Origin: Dermanyssus gallinae
Lineage: Eukaryota; Arthropoda; Arachnida; Mesostigmata; Dermanyssidae
Length of the DNA: 64,000 nt
Assembly (NCBI GenBank): GCA_003439945.1
Contig: QVRM01002050.1
Coordinates: 570,501 to 634,500, forward strand
Direction: 5' to 3'
Under the pieces are notes generated by a model. It made no database searches. It was not told the origin of the DNA and worked only from the letters and a program-made list of their open reading frames with translations. Shown in pieces: positions 59,440 through 64,000 of the stretch (positions are counted from its first letter, which is position 1; every line of letters starts with the position of its first letter). The position numbers were made by a program, and so were the translations under genes.

Positions 59440-59832
59440 CGTCCGCCGCCGCCGCCGCTGCCGCCGCCATTGGATCGTTGTTGCCACAACGATCGCACAC
59501 GACTATGACGACGACGACGACGACGACGACGACGAATGCTACAACAACTACAACTGCTCGCACCACCAATTCGTTGGAGTAACAACAACAGCACCACCAG
59601 CGGCACCACCAGCAGCAGCACGGAGCCGCACCGTACTGTTCATATTATTACTACTACAGCGATTGGTAGGTGGTAGCATTGAACAATCATGTTGTTGCCG
59701 CTGCGGCCACCACCGCCTACCTACATCCAAAGTCGTCATAATAGTAGTAGTAGTCGTAGTAGTAGCAGCATTAAGCAGCCACAAAAGCACGCCACCAAGC
59801 ACAACTGATAGAGCCTACCTCCCCCCCTCCTC

Positions 59833-59864
<32 letters not shown>

Positions 59865-59875
59865 GCTTACTTGCA
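59440..59875. repeat. GCC, GAC, TAG triplets and (TC)n
   Basis: GCC at 59445-59470, (GAC)n at 59504-59534, CAC/CAG at 59585-59615, TAG/GTA at 59740-59768 and (TC)n of about 30 bases at 59835-59864. Confidence 0.75.
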
Positions 59876-60158
59876 GACACTGACGACGCGAACTCTCGCG
59901 TGCGCACTAGTCGCTGTAGGTCACAATCGTGTATCACAAAAATAATAAAAATAATAATAATAATACGTTTGCCGCGCCTTTCGTGTCTTCGCGTCGACAA
60001 ATAGCGCACATGTACGATTCGATAAACGCTCACATGCATGCATGCATACACTCACAATGTTCACACACACAAACGAACCATATCATTCAGCATTCACTGA
60101 CGCTTACCACTTAGCAGCACAACGTCAATGCGAATACTGCAAATGCATATACGTATGT

Positions 60159-60180
60159 ATATATATATATATATATATAA
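60159..60180. repeat. (TA)n microsatellite
   Basis: A short pure TA array. The AT-rich 60181-60715 that follows holds no gene or element I recognise. Confidence 0.8.
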
Positions 60181-60715
60181 ACTTGAAAATAAAAGAACAG
60201 CCACCATAGTATAAAATAGACGTTAAATTTAAGCTTTTAAATTAGCAATCGACTTTACCAGAATAAGCTTCTGAATAAGGTAAGTTTGCCCTATACCTAA
60301 TTTCTGATAGAAAGTATGGTGGATCACAAACATACGAACTGTAAAGCCATCTGCGTAAGGCATAAAAAGAAAGCTCAATTTCTTAGATCAGCAACGGAAT
60401 GATATTGACCCGCATCGCAAGGCATGCTATTCGATAATCTGAAAGCACACAAAATACAAAATTGAGGCACGTGTGACTGCGGCACTGTTCGGTACAACTA
60501 GAGAAAACACTCGTACGTAAATCTCGAAGGGCATACGCCTGTCAGTGCATCGTTAGAAGGGAATAAGAAATGTGTCGCGAAGGTCCATACTGTCGGGATA
60601 CAGATCGTAGTAAGCGTAAGGTAGCGAGAGAAAATAACCGAATTCTACAGATGAGAAACAAACGGGCCTGTGCATGGAAGAGATGAGGAGGAGCGTCCAA
60701 TGAGAGTTGCGTGTG

Positions 60716-61180
60716 TCTCAGAGTGTGCCTGCCTAAGTGTGTTTGTATCTGTCTGTGTGTGTATGCCTGTGTTTATGTGTGTTTGTGTCTGTCAGTCTGT
60801 ATGCATGTCTATGTGTGAGTGTGTGTGTGTGTGAGTGTGAATGTATACGCGCGCGCATGTATGGGCGCAGGATATTGACACTGATCGACGAGTTTGCTGC
60901 TGCTGCTGCTGCTAGAGCTGCTCCAATGGAAAAGAAGGAGAAGTCCGCGACAGACAGAAGCATTCGATCCGGGGACCAAACGAACGAAGAATCAAGGAAG
61001 CGGACGACCGACCGGCCGACCAACAACGGTGCCATGGCGTTGATAGTAGTCGTAGTAGTCGTCGCAGGCATGATGATGACGTTGTTGTTGTTGTTGTTGC
61101 TGTTGTTGTTGTTGCTGTTGTTGTTGACGATGGTGGTGAAATTGACGGGGAAGATGTAGTAGACGACGACGACAACGATG
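60716..61180. repeat. TG-rich tract, CTG and GTT arrays
   Basis: TGTG/TGTC repeats at 60716-60850, (CTG)n at 60896-60912 and (GTT)n/(GTTGCT)n at 61080-61130. The overlapping ORFs are artefacts. Confidence 0.75.
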
Positions 61181-62094
61181 GAGGAAAATGGCGGTGGCTG
61201 TATGTTGTAGCCACCGCCAATCTCAATTCGCTCTCGTTCGATTTATTCTGTAACTTGTTCTTCTATTGCTTTCTCTATCGCCCCACAAGCTGAGCGGCCA
61301 AGCTCGTGTTTTTCCTCCCACTTCGAACGTACTGAACGTTCACGCACTAAACATCTAGATTTCTCTATGCTCAATGACCAACAAATTCAACCGACAAGTC
61401 CTTGTAAACAATACTTTTTTTCCAATTATGTACAATAACACTGTACTCGTGTAAACACATACATATATACATGTGTATACAAACATGTGAAGTACGTACT
61501 AAAATTAATATATTAAAAAAATAAAAAAACGCGAGAGGAAGTGACAAATTTGATTGTTTGCCCCCAAGTTCACACATTCGTCTAAACGGTCGAGCAATAT
61601 GTGCTCAGCAAGCAATATGATTTTGTAGAATTATTTAAGGTTCCGAGAGAAGCAGAAAAATGCGGCTGAAACTACTCAACTTCAATCCTTGTGCGACTCT
61701 CTTTGGAAAAGTAGCATGGTCATTACGTCAAGGTTCATCAAGGTGAAGTTTTAGAATCGAACAAACCACTGATCTTTTGTGTGTGGGTCTTTGTACACGA
61801 TATGTATAGGCGTTCCACAGCAGATGCTGAAGTAATTTTGAAGACAAAAATAGTTCGCAAATGCTATGTCGAGCTCAAGAAAAAGGTCCAAAGTACTTCA
61901 TTTTTGTCGGCGAAAACAGCTTAATCACTATTTGTTACTGCTCTGGCTTCATGCCGAGTACATATGATACAACTGTTTACTCCGCTTATATTGCAATGAA
62001 AAACAGTCCTATATATAGATGCGCGCTGAACTGCTATAAATATGAAATACTCTTTGGAGTGGTAGTTAAGGTAATTTGGCTTTTCATTGTTAGC
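61181..62094. other. intergenic; one unassigned ORF
   Basis: ORF 61861-62124 (plus) has a few Cys/Tyr-rich stretches and reads into the retroposon at 62107. After skipping that insert the frame would continue about 25 residues (with a basic RSRYALRRLQAHRRHK end) to a stop and an AATAAA near 62380. That continuity is suggestive of an interrupted older gene or repeat, but I recognise no family. Confidence 0.3.
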
Positions 62095-62106
62095 GGACAT
62101 GCTGCC
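62095..62106 (+). repeat. target-site duplication, left (GGACATGCTGCC)
   Basis: Repeated exactly at 62276-62287 on the other side of the poly(A)-tailed insert. Confidence 0.85.
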
Positions 62107-62275
62107 CCTGGGGGGGGGGGGTAAATGTGAGGACTAGGTTTTTTTAGTGGGTAACCCCATGCCATCGGGGAGTCCCACACTACCTACGCGCTTCTACACG
62201 CCCGGACAGTGATAACTGCGCTGGGTGTGCATAAAGCATTTTTCCCCAACCTCACAATAAAAAAAAAAAAAAAAA
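62107..62275 (+). mobile_element. short retroposed LINE 3' end with poly(A) tail
   Basis: A 169-bp insert bracketed by 12-bp duplications and ending in about 18 A's, the hallmark of target-primed reverse transcription. After a G-run it contains TTTTTTTAGTGGGTA and GGGAGTCCCACACTACCTAC, which align with the R1-like 3' tails at 7223-7260 and, less closely, 16330. So it is a severely 5'-truncated R1-like LINE, and the most recent-looking retroposition in the window. Confidence 0.8.
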
Positions 62276-62287
62276 GGACATGCTGCC
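62276..62287 (+). repeat. target-site duplication, right (GGACATGCTGCC)
   Basis: Exact copy of 62095-62106, directly after the poly(A) tail. Confidence 0.85.
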
Positions 62288-62289
62288 AC

Positions 62290-63360
62290 AAGGACTGTTG
62301 ATCTCACCATGGATACATGGCGTCAATTATCGAAGCGTTCAAGATATGCCTTACGGCGTCTCCAAGCCCATAGGAGGCATAAATAAAACATTGTTGAACA
62401 TTAATTTACAATAACAAGCGTAAGTCAGGAAGGCGTCCCGGGAAAATGAGCATCTGAAACCCAGAACTCAGATTACGAGTTAACAGTTTTTATTTTGTAT
62501 ATGGGTTTTGAGAATGCCTGATGCATATGCGTCGCCGGCAGCAACCAACGACCAGTGTACGCCTTACAAATCCAGTAAAACCGAATTCCTCCTTACCTGT
62601 CAATATTGGAATTGTAGGGCATTACCTCGATTGAACCCTCTAAAAACAACAGCGAATACGCTATTATATCGGATTGAATTATGTATCTACAGTGTTTTTT
62701 TTTATTAGTGACTATGAAGACCAACGTCCTAATGCTTCAATTTAAACAGTTAGCCCAAAAATCGAATCGTGAACCAAATAAATGGTGCGGTAGCACTTTG
62801 GTTTATATATACATATATATATACACACTAGAAACAAAAGTTACACGAATATTCGTTAAAGAGTATGCTAAATCGATAGTTAAATAAGAAGAATCATCGC
62901 TGCTTTGGCAGAGGCTGCTAATGGTGATCATAGACGACTAGTAAATAGGAGGATGGCACTAAATGATACTGGACACACGGACGGACGGACGCATCCACGA
63001 CTGCGGTTGTCAAGCGGAAAACGCCATGATGAGAAGGACAATCACGATCGTGGTGGCGAGCTGAGCAGGAGAGGAAGTCGACCTGACCCTCTGTTGCTAA
63101 ATACATAGTTGGCGAAACGTAGCAGAAATAAGTATACGCAGCAGTAGCAACAGCAAAGCAGTTTGACGTAGAGAAATGAAATAATAGCCTGAAGCATACG
63201 TGAAAATATTATGTACCCGGTAGTTGTACTGCTGTGTGACTGCTGTGTATATGTGTGTCGTCGACTGACTGCCGTAGTCAAAGCAGAAAGGGAACATGCA
63301 ACGAAGTCTCCAACGAAGTAGTGATGAAGGCCAGCCAAACCAACTACTGCTGATTTGAAA
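62290..63360. other. intergenic, no gene seen
   Basis: Short ORFs (62508-62708, 62681-62887, 62905-63108 plus; 63042-63497 minus) are unassigned. A short TA-rich patch lies at 62803-62822. Confidence 0.4.
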
Positions 63361-63369
63361 ATGGCGTGT

Positions 63370-64000
63370 TGCTTGCTTGCTTGCTTGCTTTCGACGTTGC
63401 GGCCAGTCAGTCGACTAGTCGACCGTTTGTCCGTTTGTCTGTCTGTCTGTCTGTCTGACGACCGTACAGACTGGCGTCCGATTGGCCGACCGCCCATTTA
63501 TCCATCCATCCATTCATTCATCCCTGCATCCAGCGGTTGGTTGGTTGGTGGACAGACGAGGCGTGGACAGAAACCTCTGCCGACCGACCAACCGACCGAC
63601 CGGCCTGCCAGTCAGCTATAACAGTGAGATGAGGTGATGCCTGCTGAACACACACGAATCACGAGACACGAACGTTGGTGCACTCGTGCACTAACTACGC
63701 ACAGACCGACAGACAGATAGACAGACAGATACACGCACTTACACACGGTCACATAAGTGGCTGCTGACCACCACCACCACCACACCACACGGCTTCTTCC
63801 AATAGACAGGCAGACGGGTTACAAACGACGTCCCGCCACTCACGCACATACGCGGCCAGCCAGCACATCCATATATATATATATATATATATATATAGCG
63901 TCATGAACTCATCATCACCACCGCCGTCGCCGCCGCCATCATCATCATCATCATCACCACCACCACCACCACCAACACCACTACTACTACTACTACTATC
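63370..64000. repeat. tetra- and trinucleotide repeats to window end
   Basis: (CTTG)n at 63371-63390, (TCTG)n at 63431-63458, CCAT at 63498-63520, GACC at 63580-63602, ACAG at 63706-63728, CAC at 63770-63785, (TA)n at 63870-63897, then CAC/GCC/CAT/CTA triplets to the edge. A His-rich frame runs off the end and cannot be judged. Confidence 0.7.

Noticed and set aside
58917..59621. 234-codon minus ORF
   Set aside because: Composed almost wholly of Thr/His/Ser/Arg runs from TG, GAGT and GCC repeats.
59324..60004. 226-codon plus ORF
   Set aside because: Asp, Leu, Ser and Val runs derive from GAC, TAG and TC microsatellites; no domain.
1..64000. CRISPR arrays or prokaryotic operons
   Set aside because: Direct repeats are microsatellites or transposon ends; gene structure with introns is eukaryotic.

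Overview
The window is arthropod nuclear DNA. It has spliceosomal introns, a Hox1/labial homeobox gene, an NDRG-family gene, many decayed non-LTR retrotransposons and very abundant (TA)n and trinucleotide microsatellites. The labial homeodomain is unmistakable. A chelicerate, possibly a mite, is my best guess from overall character, but nothing here proves it.

Layout. From 1 to about 16.4 kb is a retrotransposon graveyard. It holds at least three relics of an R1-like LINE family plus a shared 3' tail; a second LINE family whose C terminus carries a Cys/His motif (CRCxxCxxxCxxYHxxxC); an EN+RT LINE relic; a Ty3/gypsy pol scrap; and a possible LTR with primer-binding site. From 17.8 to 20.2 kb, on the plus strand, lie the last two visible exons of an NDRG-family gene. 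From 20.2 to 25.5 kb is AT-rich intergenic DNA. From 25.57 to 27.57 kb, on the minus strand, are the two 3' exons of labial, with the homeobox interrupted between homeodomain residues 44 and 45 by a 1,489-bp intron. NDRG and labial are convergent.

From 27.6 to 64 kb lies upstream of labial. I could find no convincing coding exon there, including the expected hexapeptide (YKWM) exon. Few retroelements are visible: a CR1/Jockey-like RT relic near 40 kb, a LINE C-terminal relic near 33 kb, tRNA-like SINE heads, and a 169-bp retroposed LINE tail with target duplication at 62.1 kb. It also holds a 1,088-bp near-perfect fold-back transposon (55.45-56.54 kb) with a diverged relative at 39.45 kb, several hairpins, and dense clusters of CAG/CAA/GAC/CTG-type triplet repeats that create long spurious ORFs on both strands.

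The layout fits the labial end of a Hox cluster. The non-Hox flank beyond NDRG is full of retrotransposon debris, while the Hox side is comparatively poor in it. The most interesting signals are the giant palindromic transposon family, the LINE family with the conserved C-terminal Cys/His motif, and a 797-bp insert bounded by 13-bp direct repeats inside an R1-like relic. No clearly new gene system was found. All family assignments come from reading translations by eye; no database or folding program was used.
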